Source of the DNA: Opitutia bacterium UBA7876
GTDB lineage: Bacteria; Verrucomicrobiota; Verrucomicrobiia; Opitutales; Seribacteraceae
NCBI GenBank assembly: GCA_002500665.1
Contig: DLRY01000038.1
Span: 1-64,000 of the forward strand
Direction of reading: 5' to 3'
DNA length: 64,000 bases
Made by a program: the position numbers and the translations under genes. The notes beneath the pieces were generated by a model. That model was not told the origin of the DNA and made no database searches. It was given only the letters and a program-made list of their open reading frames with translations. Shown piece after piece: positions 1 to 9,567 of this stretch. How positions within the stretch are numbered: position 1 is the stretch's first letter; every line of letters starts with the position of its first letter.

Positions 1-494
1 GGCGAGAGGACGAGGCCTTCGCCGACGTTGTTGAATCCGTGATGCTCGATGTCATTGGGGAAGCCCAGCGGGAGCTTGTAGTCGGGAAGGTGGAGGAGAC
101 TTCGGATCGTGGCCTCGTATTCGGCTTTGTTGAGCCGACGAGGCAGGGTGCCGCCGATGGGGATATTCTTTAGTAGGTTCTTATCAAGAAAAGCCAGAAC
201 CGCCCCCCGATCTTCACGGCTTGGCTGCTTCTGATCCGGTGGCGGCATGAGTCCCTGCTCAATCGCGTCCACCGCCCGCAGCCAGATGTCCAGTTCCTCC
301 TGGTTGCTCCAGTCGATGGATCCGTGATCGAGATTGACGTCGCCTTTCTTGGAGTCCTCGTCGTGACATTTGAGGCAGTTTTGCATCAGGACGGCTTGTA
401 CTGGATTCGGGATGAGGGTTGGGTCCGCTCCAATAACGGGAGCGGCTAAAATTCCAGCCAGAAACACCGATAGGATCGGACCGCTTCGCATCAT
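1..494 (-). CDS. Planctomycete-type cytochrome c / DUF1587 protein (N-terminal part)
   Basis: The gene runs off the left edge, so only about 164 N-terminal residues are visible. It starts MMRSGPILSVFLAGILAAPV, a signal peptide, so the product is exported. A CLKCH heme-binding motif follows at residues 40-44, and a PPDQ segment with a partly conserved acidic stretch completes the short planctomycete-type cytochrome c domain. The stretch around NKAEYEATIRSLL matches the DUF1587 region that normally follows. The start codon overlaps the stop of the DUF1552 gene as ATGA, so the two are translationally coupled. DUF1592-class and DUF1552 proteins are a standard pair in Planctomycetes and Verrucomicrobia; their biochemical role is unproven. 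Calling the missing part DUF1592/DUF1588/DUF1595 is inference from the family. Confidence 0.85.
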   Translation of the reverse strand, partial: MMRSGPILSVFLAGILAAPVIGADPTLIPNPVQAVLMQNCLKCHDEDSKKGDVNLDHGSIDWSNQEELDIWLRAVDAIEQGLMPPPDQKQPSREDRGAVLAFLDKNLLKNIPIGGTLPRRLNKAEYEATIRSLLHLPDYKLPLGFPNDIEHHGFNNVGEGLVLS

Positions 495-1783
495 GAGAAG
501 AGCTGATTCATGTTGCGCGAAGCATTGGAGAAACTGTCCACCTCGATGCCCAATCGCTGCATCAGGGTGATGTAGAGATCGCCGAGCAGAGGTGCCTCAT
601 TCTTCGACGAACCCAGTGCCAAGTGACTGCCGTGCTTGAAGCCACCGCCAGCCACCAGAGTTGGAAGATTCGCATTGCTATGTCGGCTGGCATCACCCAT
701 GCCCGTGCCGAGAAGGACGATAGTGTCGTCGAGGAGCGATTTGCCCTGTGGATTCTTCTTCTCTTTCAGCTGTTCCAGAAAACCCGAAAAACAGTGGATG
801 TGAGCCGTTTCGATCGTCACCAGATCCCGGATCATGGCCGGGTTGTTACCATGGTGGGACAATCCATGGTAGCCGGATCCGAGTGCCTTTCCGTTGAAGG
901 AAAAAACTTGCCCAAGCCCGTGAAGGAAGAACGAAATCACACGAGTCGAATCGGTCTCGAGCGCCAGAGTCATCAGATCGTACATGATCTGTTCGGCTTC
1001 GATCTGCAGGTTCGGGGTGAGGGGGTCGTAGCCGGGAAGTTTGTAATCCGGCTCGGGAACCGGGTCGTTGATTGCCTCGAGCTGGCGCCCCATGCGTTTC
1101 TCCACGGCACGGAAGGACTCGAAATATTCCTCCAGTTTTTCTCGGTCCCGACCAGGCAGGGATTTCTGCAAACGACGCGCATCGTCCAATACCAAGTCGA
1201 GGGAACTCTGCCCGCTTCGCAACAGGTACTCGGTGCGGGCACGATCGGCCTTTGATATAAAGAGCTGCTTGTAGAGAACACTGGGGCGCTGAACCTGAGG
1301 CAGTTTGACGCCCTGGCGGGTGAAACTTATTCCATTGCCTTGCTTTGAGTCGGATTCCCCGGCTCCGGCAGCCAACTGAATCGACGGAAAACGAGACTTC
1401 ACTCCGATGGAGTCCGCCACCATCTGGTCAAGCGAATAGGATTTGGGCGACTGGCCACAGAGAAAGTTGCTCCAGGCGCCATGACCATTGGGAGCCCGGT
1501 GATCGAGACCGGAGAAGACGGTGAATTCATCGCGCAGGCCGGCGATCGGGGAAAGGGTTTCCGGCATTTCGTAGTCACGGCCCGCCTGCTTGGGAAAGAA
1601 GGCGTTCTGATGCCAACCAAGGTAGGTTCCGATGGCAACCAAGTTTTTTGCTCCAACTGCAGCTGTCGTCGTTGCCGGCGCCGAAAAGGCCTCGAGCGTC
1701 GGTAGAGCCAGGGTGGCTGCGCCGGCACGCAAAAAGCGACGGCGATCGACGGTATGGAGGGAAGAAGGAAGTTTTGAGGTCAT
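491..1783 (-). CDS. DUF1552 domain secreted protein
   Basis: A 430-residue protein with a twin-arginine-type signal (RRRFLRAG at residues 14-21, then a hydrophobic stretch ending near LEAFSAPA), which suggests export in folded form. The rest matches the DUF1552 family in length and landmarks, such as FSGLDHR, the GHGAWSNFLCG region and GMGDASRHSNANLP. I start it at the ATG at 1783 because the Tat signal begins there; a longer frame to 1897 adds a non-signal-like extension. It overlaps the downstream cytochrome-type gene by 4 nt. A 16-codon ORF with a good ribosome site ends on its start codon (see the separate entry). The function is unknown; these proteins are usually encoded beside DUF1592 cytochromes. 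Confidence 0.88.
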   Translation of the reverse strand: MTSKLPSSLHTVDRRRFLRAGAATLALPTLEAFSAPATTTAAVGAKNLVAIGTYLGWHQNAFFPKQAGRDYEMPETLSPIAGLRDEFTVFSGLDHRAPNGHGAWSNFLCGQSPKSYSLDQMVADSIGVKSRFPSIQLAAGAGESDSKQGNGISFTRQGVKLPQVQRPSVLYKQLFISKADRARTEYLLRSGQSSLDLVLDDARRLQKSLPGRDREKLEEYFESFRAVEKRMGRQLEAINDPVPEPDYKLPGYDPLTPNLQIEAEQIMYDLMTLALETDSTRVISFFLHGLGQVFSFNGKALGSGYHGLSHHGNNPAMIRDLVTIETAHIHCFSGFLEQLKEKKNPQGKSLLDDTIVLLGTGMGDASRHSNANLPTLVAGGGFKHGSHLALGSSKNEAPLLGDLYITLMQRLGIEVDSFSNASRNMNQLFS

Positions 1784-1830
1784 GGCTGGATCGTAAGGAA
1801 ACTTATGATTGGGAAGATGTTTCGCCTCAT
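1780..1830 (-). CDS. Putative 16-codon leader peptide upstream of the DUF1552 gene
   Basis: An ATG at 1830 is preceded by AAGGA (1838-1842) at 7-nt spacing. It opens a 16-codon frame, MRRNIFPIISFLTIQP. Its TGA overlaps the ATG of the DUF1552 gene in the ATGA arrangement common in this window. The DUF1552 start has no purine-rich site of its own, so ribosomes may reach it by termination-reinitiation through this ORF. The peptide has basic residues then hydrophobic ones, but it is too short to assign. Expression is inference. Confidence 0.4.
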   Translation of the reverse strand: MRRNIFPIISFLTIQP

Positions 1831-1946
1831 GATTTCGTCCTTTTAAGAAATGAATTCGAAGTAAGCACAGACAGCTTCCCCACAACGCATACTGCAAATC
1901 CTACGGTTTTCCACCTGTTGGTAAATCCTTTGAGATCGCTTGGCAC

Positions 1947-4937
1947 TCATTTCTGGGAGCCTGCGTTTTTCAGGGTAAAGAGGTACTTGATCAAGTCACG
2001 GAGCTCGGCCCGAGTGAGGGAGTCGGTCAGGCTCGGGGGCATGACGGTCTGTGCCTTGGAACGACTGGCCAAATTGGTCGAGGGCACGACCACGACTTCA
2101 CCGCTGGCTAGGTCGCGCACACTGATCGCCTTCCTGTCGGCGGCTTGCAGGAAGCCACTGTGGATGCGTCCGTCCTTGGTGCTTATGGTGACTGTCTCGT
2201 AGCCCTCCTTGATTTGGCGAGCGGGCCATAGCACGGACTCGACGATCAGGTCGGTCGGCAAACCGGCAGCCAGGGCCGAGAGATTGGGTCCCTTGATGGG
2301 ACCGAGGGAGCTAGCTATACCGTCCACCTCATGGCAGGCCACGCAACTAAGGGCAGGCAGTTGAAAGATCTTTTTTCCTTTGATGGCATCACCTTGGGCA
2401 AGGGCTTCTTGAGCGAGGGTTGCGACGTAGTTCGAGTTATAGGCGGGGGTGGCGCCTTGTACCCCGATCACGGCATTGAGAGCCTTGACCAAGTTGGGCT
2501 CGTTTCGTCCGGCTTCATTCAACCAGCGCCGCGCTAATTTCGCAACGTCGACCGGTAGCTTCTTCTTGCCCAAGGCATCAGTCAAGGCGTTGGCTCCTTC
2601 GCTGCGCTGCAGGAGGGCGGCCAGCAAGGCATCCATTTCCTCCGCCTTCACTTGAGCCAGGAGGAGGACGGCCAATTGGGTGGCCCGTGGCAGGTCGCGT
2701 TGGGCCAAGCCTGCGAGGCCAGCGGCTCGGATGGAGGGCGTTTCCTTCAATGATGCCAAGGATGCCAACGTATCGACGATGGATTCCCCCTTAAATGAAC
2801 TGAGAGCCGTTGCAGCAGCCAAGCGAACGGGCTCCTGTTGCTTGCGATCGGTGGCAAGGCCTCGAATGGCATCCCCATGGGCCTGAAGTTTCCACAAACC
2901 GGAGAGCTCGATGGCCTTGGCTCGTACCTCATGGTCTTGATGGGACAATGACGGGCCGATTAATTGCTCGGCATTGGCGGGTACCGCCAGGTTGCGCTCG
3001 CGAAAAGAGGTGGCAAGGGCACGCAAAACCTCCGGTTGGTCAGCTCCCAACTGGAGGGCCAATCCGGAATCTGCATGACTGCCTATGCTGGCGAGTAGGG
3101 CGACCAAGGTGGTTCGGCGCTCCACCGGGAGCGCCTTGTCTTCCAACTGTTGACGCACGACCCCGGCAACGTCGGCGCCACCGTCCACACTGACTACCTT
3201 GACCAAGTGGGAGGGTTTGGCGAAGTCCAAGCTTCCATCGATCAGGGCGGGCTTCCAGTGGGAGGCCAAGGCATGAACGGTCTGGGTGAAGGCAAAGTTG
3301 ATGAAGCGGTCGGTTGGACCATCGGCGGCTTGGGCGGCGACGGCCATGGCGTCGGTTTGGCGAACGTCGCTGACCGCCACGATTGCTTCCATGCGTACGC
3401 GGGGATGCTTGTCAGCAGCGCTTTTCCTCAAACGAGACAAGGGATTCTCCAAGCGGTCATGCCAGCGACCAGCCACCCGTGTGGCATAGGCACGGGCAAG
3501 ATAGTTCTTTGCCTTGAGAAGCCGGTCAAGCAAGGGACGGTTCACCACCTCATGCGATTCGTACACCCCGATAGCCTCGAAAAGCTTGCGCTCGAACTCG
3601 GGATCATCGGGCTTCAGTTCGTAGACCCATTTCCCGATGGCGGCAATGGCCTCGGCTTTGGGCAAGTCCATGAGGCGCAGTTTGGCCAGTTGGCGGGTAC
3701 GACGGACGGGATCGGCCAGTTGTCCGCACAGTTGGTCGGCACTCATCTTGGCCAAGTCCGGTTGCTTATGGAGTGGTCGCCCCTTGGCCGTGATGCGCCA
3801 AATGCGTCCATGCGTCTTGTCGCGGTTGGGATGGCGAAGCGATGCCTGGTAATGTCCGATGATCGGGTTGAACCAGTCGGCGAGGTAGATGGCGCCATCG
3901 GGCCCCATGTTCAAGTCGACGGGACGAAAGGCGTTATGGGAAGAAGTGAGGAGAGGTTCCAAGGTCTGCAACCTGTGGCCGGCTCCATCGATGGTGGGAC
4001 GCAAACGCGCGAGATTCCGTGCGTAGTATCCGGCGATAAGAAAGTCGCCTTGCAGGTCGTCAGGGAGGTGAGGCGAGTCGACTATCTCGATGCACATCGA
4101 CTTGATCTTGGTCTTCCCGATGGTCATGGCGCCTCCCCAGTAGCCTCCGCCGATATGGTCGGTGTGCACCAAACTGGGCAACAGTTCGCTGACACCAGTG
4201 CCATTGCTCTTGATGAATGCTTCGCCCCAGTCGCCAAAGGCATATCCCCAAGGATTACCGCCACCCGAGGTGCGACGGTAAGTGTGCAATTGACGGCGCA
4301 ACGGACGCAGTCGCCAGGAACCGTGTTCGTCGAGGCGGGCGATACCCCATGGCGTCTGCACGCGGGAAAAGCAGTGAAGGCCTTGACAAAAAAACAGTTC
4401 GCCACCCGGGCTCCAAGTCAAGGAATTGACGTTCTGGTGGGTATCGCCCGTACCGAACCCGGTGAACAGCACTTCGCGTTGGTCCGCCTTGCCGTCGCCA
4501 TCGGCATCGCGCAAATGCAAGAGATCGGGGCCTTCCGCCAAGTAGACGCCACCGTGCCCGAGGGCAAATCCGGTCGGCATGTTCAGGCCATCGGCAAAAA
4601 CGGAGACCTTGTCGGCTCTGCCGTCCTCGTCCTTGTCCTCGAGGATGAACAACTTGTCGGCCGCCGGTTCACCAGGCTTCAACTGGGGGTAAGCCCAAGT
4701 GCAAAGGACCCACAAGCGCCCTGCGGTATCCCATCTGAAACAGACTGGGTTGGCGATCCCCATGGACTCGTCGGCAAACAGGTTCACCTCGTAGCCCTCG
4801 GCTACCTGGAAAGACGCCAACTGGGCGGCCACCGAGTTATCCGCCTCGGGCTTGGAAACGGACAACGGATTCTGGGCGACCAAAGTGGTCGTGAGGAAGG
4901 AAAGAATGACCGCGTAGATGAAACAGAACGCTTTCAC
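1947..4937 (-). CDS. PVC-type heme-binding CxxCH membrane-bound dehydrogenase-like protein
   Basis: About 996 residues. The GTG at 4937 gives a clean signal peptide (MKAFCFIYAVILSFLTTTLV then AQ); a TTG at 4973 would add 12 residues. The N-terminal part has the beta-propeller repeats of the Pirellula/Verrucomicrobium membrane-bound dehydrogenase family (PVCFRWDTAGRLWV, MPTGFALGHGGVYLAEGPDL, GPDGAIYLADWFNP). A long HEAT-like helical region follows. The C terminus carries a c-type heme motif CVACH near residue 865 and a late MPPS that could supply the distal methionine. The product is likely periplasmic and involved in oxidation of sugars or other organics, but the substrate is unknown. It lies 42 bases (6 with the TTG start) after the SH3-like lipoprotein gene, on the same strand as the cytochrome/DUF1552 pair. 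Confidence 0.88.
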   Translation of the reverse strand: MKAFCFIYAVILSFLTTTLVAQNPLSVSKPEADNSVAAQLASFQVAEGYEVNLFADESMGIANPVCFRWDTAGRLWVLCTWAYPQLKPGEPAADKLFILEDKDEDGRADKVSVFADGLNMPTGFALGHGGVYLAEGPDLLHLRDADGDGKADQREVLFTGFGTGDTHQNVNSLTWSPGGELFFCQGLHCFSRVQTPWGIARLDEHGSWRLRPLRRQLHTYRRTSGGGNPWGYAFGDWGEAFIKSNGTGVSELLPSLVHTDHIGGGYWGGAMTIGKTKIKSMCIEIVDSPHLPDDLQGDFLIAGYYARNLARLRPTIDGAGHRLQTLEPLLTSSHNAFRPVDLNMGPDGAIYLADWFNPIIGHYQASLRHPNRDKTHGRIWRITAKGRPLHKQPDLAKMSADQLCGQLADPVRRTRQLAKLRLMDLPKAEAIAAIGKWVYELKPDDPEFERKLFEAIGVYESHEVVNRPLLDRLLKAKNYLARAYATRVAGRWHDRLENPLSRLRKSAADKHPRVRMEAIVAVSDVRQTDAMAVAAQAADGPTDRFINFAFTQTVHALASHWKPALIDGSLDFAKPSHLVKVVSVDGGADVAGVVRQQLEDKALPVERRTTLVALLASIGSHADSGLALQLGADQPEVLRALATSFRERNLAVPANAEQLIGPSLSHQDHEVRAKAIELSGLWKLQAHGDAIRGLATDRKQQEPVRLAAATALSSFKGESIVDTLASLASLKETPSIRAAGLAGLAQRDLPRATQLAVLLLAQVKAEEMDALLAALLQRSEGANALTDALGKKKLPVDVAKLARRWLNEAGRNEPNLVKALNAVIGVQGATPAYNSNYVATLAQEALAQGDAIKGKKIFQLPALSCVACHEVDGIASSLGPIKGPNLSALAAGLPTDLIVESVLWPARQIKEGYETVTISTKDGRIHSGFLQAADRKAISVRDLASGEVVVVPSTNLASRSKAQTVMPPSLTDSLTRAELRDLIKYLFTLKNAGSQK

Positions 4938-4979
4938 TGCATGAAGTACGTCTCGCCAGTGCTTGCTTAGCAAGGGTGT

Positions 4980-5279
4980 TTATCGTGGTTCCTCAAGCGA
5001 ATCAGTCGGGACGTAGCCCGTAACCCCGGTTTCGCTCTCAACCACCGAGTAACTCCCCGCGCCGGAGACTAGCCTGACGCGGGTCCCTTTTTCAAAATAG
5101 CCGTCCGGCGGCCTGGCCTGTTGGGGCCCGGTCAGGTAATAGGCGACCCTAGGGGAGGCAATCGACAAGGAAAACGCACCGGCAGAGTCATCCGGCTTGC
5201 TTGCCGGGGCACAAGAAAAAACAAAGGGAAGCAGGACAAGGCACGGGAAGACGAGGAGCTTCCCGAGACCGTGGATCAT
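4980..5279 (-). CDS. Small SH3-like lipoprotein
   Basis: A 99-residue protein with a hydrophobic N terminus ending in a lipobox (VFSC, Cys23), so probably a lipoprotein. The remainder is one SH3-type beta-barrel: a [14 protein letters not shown] turn, then [20 protein letters not shown], which fits bacterial SH3 (SH3b) domains. Its ATG overlaps the transketolase stop by 4 nt, so it is translated from the same mRNA. SH3b domains often bind cell-wall peptides; binding here is not shown. The family name is moderately certain, the role unknown. Confidence 0.72.
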   Translation of the reverse strand: MIHGLGKLLVFPCLVLLPFVFSCAPASKPDDSAGAFSLSIASPRVAYYLTGPQQARPPDGYFEKGTRVRLVSGAGSYSVVESETGVTGYVPTDSLEEPR

Positions 5280-7273
5280 GAACCAAGCCCGGCAAGCGCG
5301 GCCTGCTTGACCACGTTTTCCACTGAGATTCCAAGCTCGCTCATAACGGTTGATCCAGGCGCGGAAATCCCAAAGCGGTCAATGCCAACTACCACGCCGT
5401 CCAGGCCGACGTATTTGCGCCAGATATCTCCGACCCCGGCTTCCACCGCCAAGCGACTGCGGAAACCCTTGGGAAGAACGGACTCCCGGTAGGACTCGTC
5501 CTGCCGGTCGAAGCGCTCCATGCATGGCATGGAAACCACGCGCACCCCTCGGCCAAGCTTCTCAGCGGCCTCGAGGGCAAGGGAAAGCTCGCTTCCCGAA
5601 GCAAGAATAATGAGCTCAAGCTCCTCTTCCTCAGTCCGCGCGACATAGCCCCCTTTGATAACGCCTTGCCGGCGATCGGAAACCGGGATTTGCGAGAGGT
5701 TGGGAACGCCTTGGCGGGTAAGGATGAGTCCGGTCGGACCATCGACGCGCTGGAGGGCGGCCACAAAGGCTCCGGCGGCTTCCTCGGGATCGGCCGGACG
5801 GATCACGTCGAGGTTGGGGATAAGTCGAAGTCCGCTGGTCGTCTCCACGGGTTGGTGAGTCGGGCCATCCTCCCCTACTCCGACCGAGTCATGGGTCCAT
5901 ACGTGAAAGATGGGCAGACCGACGAGGGCGGATAAACGGACCGATCCGCGCATGTAGTCGGCGAAGACTGCGAAAGTGGCCCCGGATGGACGAAAAATTC
6001 CATAGTAGCCGATGCCGTTGACGATCGCCCCCATGGCATGCTCGCGAATACCGAAAAGAAGGTTGCGCCCGGCCCGGTCCTCCCGGGAAAAGTCACCCAT
6101 GTCCTTGAGGTAGTTCTTGGTCGAGCCGTGAAGGTCGGCCGATCCGCTTACCAGAAGGGGACAGGCCTTGGCCAAATCGTTGATGATCTTAGAACCGGCC
6201 GCCCGGGTAGCGACCTTTGCATCTTCGGGAAAGACCTCCACCTGATCCATGAGGTCGGCAGGTAATTCACGGGAAAGGCCGCTTTGCAGGAGGGTGGCTT
6301 TTTCGGGGTTGGCGACCTGCCAGGCCGAAAAGATTTCATCCCACTCCTCACGTTGGGACCGGAGGGTCGACTTGCGCTCTGCAAAGAAGGATCGAACCTC
6401 GTCGGAGACGTAGAAGGTTTCCTCGGGCAAGCCAAGTCCCCGGCGGGCGGACTCAGCGAATTTGGCCCCGCCTTCCCCATGACCTGCCGCGGTGCCCGCG
6501 ACCTCGGGAATACCCTTGCCGATCAGGGTCTTGACCTCCAGGAAGGTGGGCTTTCCGTTCTTGTTGGCCCGGGCCCGGGCTAGGGCTTCGGAAAGGGCCT
6601 GCAGATCATGGCCGTCCTCTATGCGCTCAACCTCGAAACCGTAGGCGGCAAATCGGTCAATCACGCTTTCGCTCTGGGTGGCGTCGGCCATGGCATCGAG
6701 CGTGACGTCGTTGGAATCGTAAATGATGGTCAGGTTGTCCAGACCGAGGTGACCACCGAGCGAGGCGGCCTCCGAGGCCACCCCTTCCTGCAGGCAGCCA
6801 TCGCCCGCCAGGCAAACGACCTGCCCGTCGAAGATCTGGTGCTTCGGGGTATTGAAACGAGCTGCGGCCATCTTGCCCGCAATGGCCATGCCCACGGCAT
6901 TACCGACTCCTTGGCCCAACGGACCGGTGGTGCACTCGACGCCGGGCGTTTCCCCGAACTCGGGGTGGCCGGGCGTCTTGCTGTGCAATTGGCGGAAGTT
7001 CTTGACTTCCTCGAGGGACAGATCGTATCCGGCAAGATGGAGCCAGCCATAGAGGAACATGCTGCCGTGCCCGGCGGAAAGCACGAAGCGGTCACGATTG
7101 ATCCACTCGCCATCGGAGGGATCTACCTTGAGGTCCTGACCGAACAAGACGGCCCCTACCTCTGCGGCCCCAAGGGGGAGCCCGAGGTGGCCCGAACTGC
7201 ATGCGTGAACGGCATCGATTGCAAGGCCTCTAGCCTGATCGGCGGCCTGCTGGAGAATTTCTTGGTTTTGCAT
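5276..7273 (-). CDS. tkt: Transketolase
   Basis: A 665-residue thiamine diphosphate enzyme moving two-carbon ketol units between sugar phosphates in the pentose phosphate pathway. Visible landmarks are [20 protein letters not shown], the ThDP/Mg motif starting GDGCLQEG with its downstream Asn in YDSNDVT, and the pyrimidine-domain segment [17 protein letters not shown] followed by [20 protein letters not shown]. The length matches the family. I use the ATG at 7273 (MQNQEILQQ); the frame extends 45 bases further without a better start. It is the first clear housekeeping gene of the minus-strand block and overlaps the SH3-like lipoprotein gene by ATGA. Confidence 0.96.
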   Translation of the reverse strand: MQNQEILQQAADQARGLAIDAVHACSSGHLGLPLGAAEVGAVLFGQDLKVDPSDGEWINRDRFVLSAGHGSMFLYGWLHLAGYDLSLEEVKNFRQLHSKTPGHPEFGETPGVECTTGPLGQGVGNAVGMAIAGKMAAARFNTPKHQIFDGQVVCLAGDGCLQEGVASEAASLGGHLGLDNLTIIYDSNDVTLDAMADATQSESVIDRFAAYGFEVERIEDGHDLQALSEALARARANKNGKPTFLEVKTLIGKGIPEVAGTAAGHGEGGAKFAESARRGLGLPEETFYVSDEVRSFFAERKSTLRSQREEWDEIFSAWQVANPEKATLLQSGLSRELPADLMDQVEVFPEDAKVATRAAGSKIINDLAKACPLLVSGSADLHGSTKNYLKDMGDFSREDRAGRNLLFGIREHAMGAIVNGIGYYGIFRPSGATFAVFADYMRGSVRLSALVGLPIFHVWTHDSVGVGEDGPTHQPVETTSGLRLIPNLDVIRPADPEEAAGAFVAALQRVDGPTGLILTRQGVPNLSQIPVSDRRQGVIKGGYVARTEEEELELIILASGSELSLALEAAEKLGRGVRVVSMPCMERFDRQDESYRESVLPKGFRSRLAVEAGVGDIWRKYVGLDGVVVGIDRFGISAPGSTVMSELGISVENVVKQAALAGLGS

Positions 7274-7368
7274 AATCGTACTTGGGGATGGAGAAAAGGT
7301 ACTTACAAGGGCTCGCATCCAATGGCGAGAATTACTTGAAAAATTTTACCCAAGCCGAGATGACGGCC

Positions 7369-8529
7369 TCAATCCTGATAGATGACGTCGCTGGAGCTTA
7401 GTTCCACGACGTTCTCGCCAGGATTGACCTCGACTTCCTTGGACCAGATGGTGACGACGTTCGTCTTCTCATCCTTGTCGATGCCGATCAGGAAATACTT
7501 GTCGTCGGGAGGCAGTCCACTTAGGGAAGCCTCGCCAAATGGATTGGTACGAGTCCTCCCGACTTTGGCCTGCAGGAGAACCGACTTGACGCTCAGCGCC
7601 ACCTCGGGATCGGTATCGAGGTTCTTTTCGGCATGGGCCCATATCTCGGCAACGGACTTCGTTTCCCCAGCCAGTTCACTGTCTACGTCCATGTGCTTGA
7701 GCAATTCCCTGAGGTCCCTGGTGGTAAGGTAGAAATCGGACGCCTGGGCAGGCAGAACATTGCCATCGGGAGTAGGCTTGGATGCCTTGAGCTTGAGAAC
7801 CGCCGCTGCATCGAGACCGGACGACAACAACCCTTCCCCGGAATTGCCGCGTTTTTCCATAATCCTGCCCAAGGTGGAGGTCTGGATCCTTCGCTGGTAT
7901 TCCTCCAGCATCTCGGGATCGGTAAATTCTCCCTGGGCATTCCGAGCAGGGAACCGAGCCCGAGGCAGGGGCGAAGCGAGGGGGTTCGTGGGGGGGGAGA
8001 CGGAGGTCACGGCTTTAGGGGAAGACGTGGTTCGTTCCGGTTCAAGGGATAGATCCTCCTCGTTATTCTCGAGAAAAGCACGAAGTTCACGGTCATCGGC
8101 AAGAACCTTTTCAGGGCCAAGGGGCACCAATTCGCTGGAACCCCAACGCGAGGGTTGGGCTTTCGTTTTTTGGGAAACCGAGGCGTCGGCGTTGGTGTTT
8201 TCCTTTATGAACAGGTTCTTTCCGAGAAAGGGCTCGGGTTTGGTAAAAAGTGTCGGATCCTCGAGGAAATCCTTGAGAGTGAGCAGGTTTCTGTCGCCGG
8301 TATCCATCCAGTGGAGAAGCGAATGTTCGCGGGGATAGAGGAGCGGCATGGAATTTTTCTTTTGCGACAACAAGACGATGGCTGCCCCATCCAGGTCCTC
8401 CAGACGAACGGGCGTGGCGAGGAAACTAGTGTTCAGGGACTCGACGGAGAGGTCGGGCAAGGAATCAAGGGCTTGGCCTGGGAAGACGCAAACTTGGGAG
8501 AGAAGGCACATCGCGACGAATTTCCTCAT
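7369..8529 (-). CDS. Hypothetical secreted protein
   Basis: A 386-residue protein I do not recognise. It begins MRKFVAMCLLSQVCVFPGQA, a good signal peptide, so it is probably periplasmic or envelope-associated. The middle (about residues 120-240) is low-complexity and rich in Ser, Pro and Glu. The C-terminal third is better ordered and ends in a beta-rich segment (KYFLIGIDKDEKTNVVTIWS). Cysteine is rare in the mature part. It lies 95 bases upstream of tkt on the same strand and diverges from the ABC transporter locus across about 195 bases. Confidence 0.7.
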   Translation of the reverse strand: MRKFVAMCLLSQVCVFPGQALDSLPDLSVESLNTSFLATPVRLEDLDGAAIVLLSQKKNSMPLLYPREHSLLHWMDTGDRNLLTLKDFLEDPTLFTKPEPFLGKNLFIKENTNADASVSQKTKAQPSRWGSSELVPLGPEKVLADDRELRAFLENNEEDLSLEPERTTSSPKAVTSVSPPTNPLASPLPRARFPARNAQGEFTDPEMLEEYQRRIQTSTLGRIMEKRGNSGEGLLSSGLDAAAVLKLKASKPTPDGNVLPAQASDFYLTTRDLRELLKHMDVDSELAGETKSVAEIWAHAEKNLDTDPEVALSVKSVLLQAKVGRTRTNPFGEASLSGLPPDDKYFLIGIDKDEKTNVVTIWSKEVEVNPGENVVELSSSDVIYQD

Positions 8530-8547
8530 GATTGAAGAAGTTGGTAC

Positions 8548-8577
8548 AATTTATGGTCAAATTTCAAGGTTTTGCAA
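8548..8577 (-). promoter_or_regulatory. Possible sigma70-type promoter for the secreted protein gene
   Basis: On the minus strand TTGCAA (8577-8572) and TAAATT (8553-8548) are separated by 18 bases and lie about 20 bases before the ATG at 8529. This is in the AT-richer divergent gap between 8530 and 8724. The match to consensus is partial and the inferred leader very short, so this is a weak call. I found no equally good promoter for the divergent ABC transporter operon in this gap. Confidence 0.3.
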
Positions 8578-8724
8578 AGAATTTTTATTCTTGAAAGAAA
8601 CCAAAGAAAGGATTTCCTCGTTTTCTTTGCACAAATACCCCTTTCGACTTCGCCTAAAGCGATAAAACTAAAGACTGCCCTCAAGCCATTCTTTGATCCC
8701 CTCAACCAAAAAACTCACCACGAC

Positions 8725-9495
8725 ATGACAGACGATAACAATCATGAAGTAATGATAGAGACTGAAGGCCTCAGCAAGTATTACGGTAACTTCATTGCCG
8801 TAAACGATCTCAGTTTCAGTATCAAGAAAGGCGAAGTGGTCGCCTTTCTCGGACCGAATGGCGCGGGCAAGAGCACGACCATGAAGATGCTCACCGGTTA
8901 CCTGGCTCCTTCCGAGGGCACGGCCAAGGTTTGCGGGATGGAGGTTGCCCGGAATCGGGAAAAGGTGGCCAACCGCATTGGTTACCTCCCTGAAAACGGT
9001 CCCCTATATGAGGAGATGACCCCACTGAGCCTGCTTAATTTTTTCGGTGACGCCAGAAGCTTGAGTCCCTCCCTTAAAAAAGAGAGGATCGAATGGGCAA
9101 CCGAGCTTTGCTCCCTCCAGACCGTCCTCAACAAACCGATCGGCAAACTCTCCCGCGGTTTCCGCCAGCGCGTGGGCATGGCCAACGTCCTCCTTCACGG
9201 ACCCGACGTCCTGATCATGGACGAACCCACCGCAGGACTCGACCCGAACCAAATCCTGGAGGTTCGCAAAACCATCAAGAGCATCGGCAAGACCATACTT
9301 CTTTCCACCCACATCCTGCAGGAGGTCCACGAGGTCGCCGACCGCATCCTTCTCATCAACAATGGAAAGCTTATTTTCGAGGGAACGCCCGCGCAATTGA
9401 AGAACGAACCTTCCTTGGATGGTTGGTTCAACAAGCAGACCATGGGGGATGCCCCGACTGAGAAATCCTTCTCCAGTATGCCTGCCGCCAGCTAG
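8725..9495 (+). CDS. ABC transporter ATP-binding protein, GldA-like
   Basis: A 256-residue ABC ATPase, the cytoplasmic motor of the export complex formed with the next gene. The Walker A GPNGAGKST is near residues 43-51, Walker B and the D-loop are in LIMDEPTAGLDPNQ, and the H-loop is in LLSTHILQEV. The signature is LSRGFRQRVG rather than LSGGQ, a form typical of the GldA/CcmA-like class used in gliding motility and ABC-2 export. The ATG at 8725 starts MTDDNNHEV; an internal ATG at 8752 is the alternative. It is first in a three-gene plus-strand operon. Confidence 0.92.
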   Translation: MTDDNNHEVMIETEGLSKYYGNFIAVNDLSFSIKKGEVVAFLGPNGAGKSTTMKMLTGYLAPSEGTAKVCGMEVARNREKVANRIGYLPENGPLYEEMTPLSLLNFFGDARSLSPSLKKERIEWATELCSLQTVLNKPIGKLSRGFRQRVGMANVLLHGPDVLIMDEPTAGLDPNQILEVRKTIKSIGKTILLSTHILQEVHEVADRILLINNGKLIFEGTPAQLKNEPSLDGWFNKQTMGDAPTEKSFSSMPAAS

Positions 9496-9567
9496 TCCGA
9501 GAAACTTTTATCTCTGATTCGCCTAAATTTTGTCCTAAACATTTCCACTCTTAAATCTTTCCTTCCC

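Noticed and set aside
3150..4970. 606-codon plus-strand ORF opposite the PVC heme protein gene
   Set aside because: It is the mirror frame of a clearly coding GC-rich gene with a heme motif and signal peptide; its translation is Gly/Val-rich with no family features.
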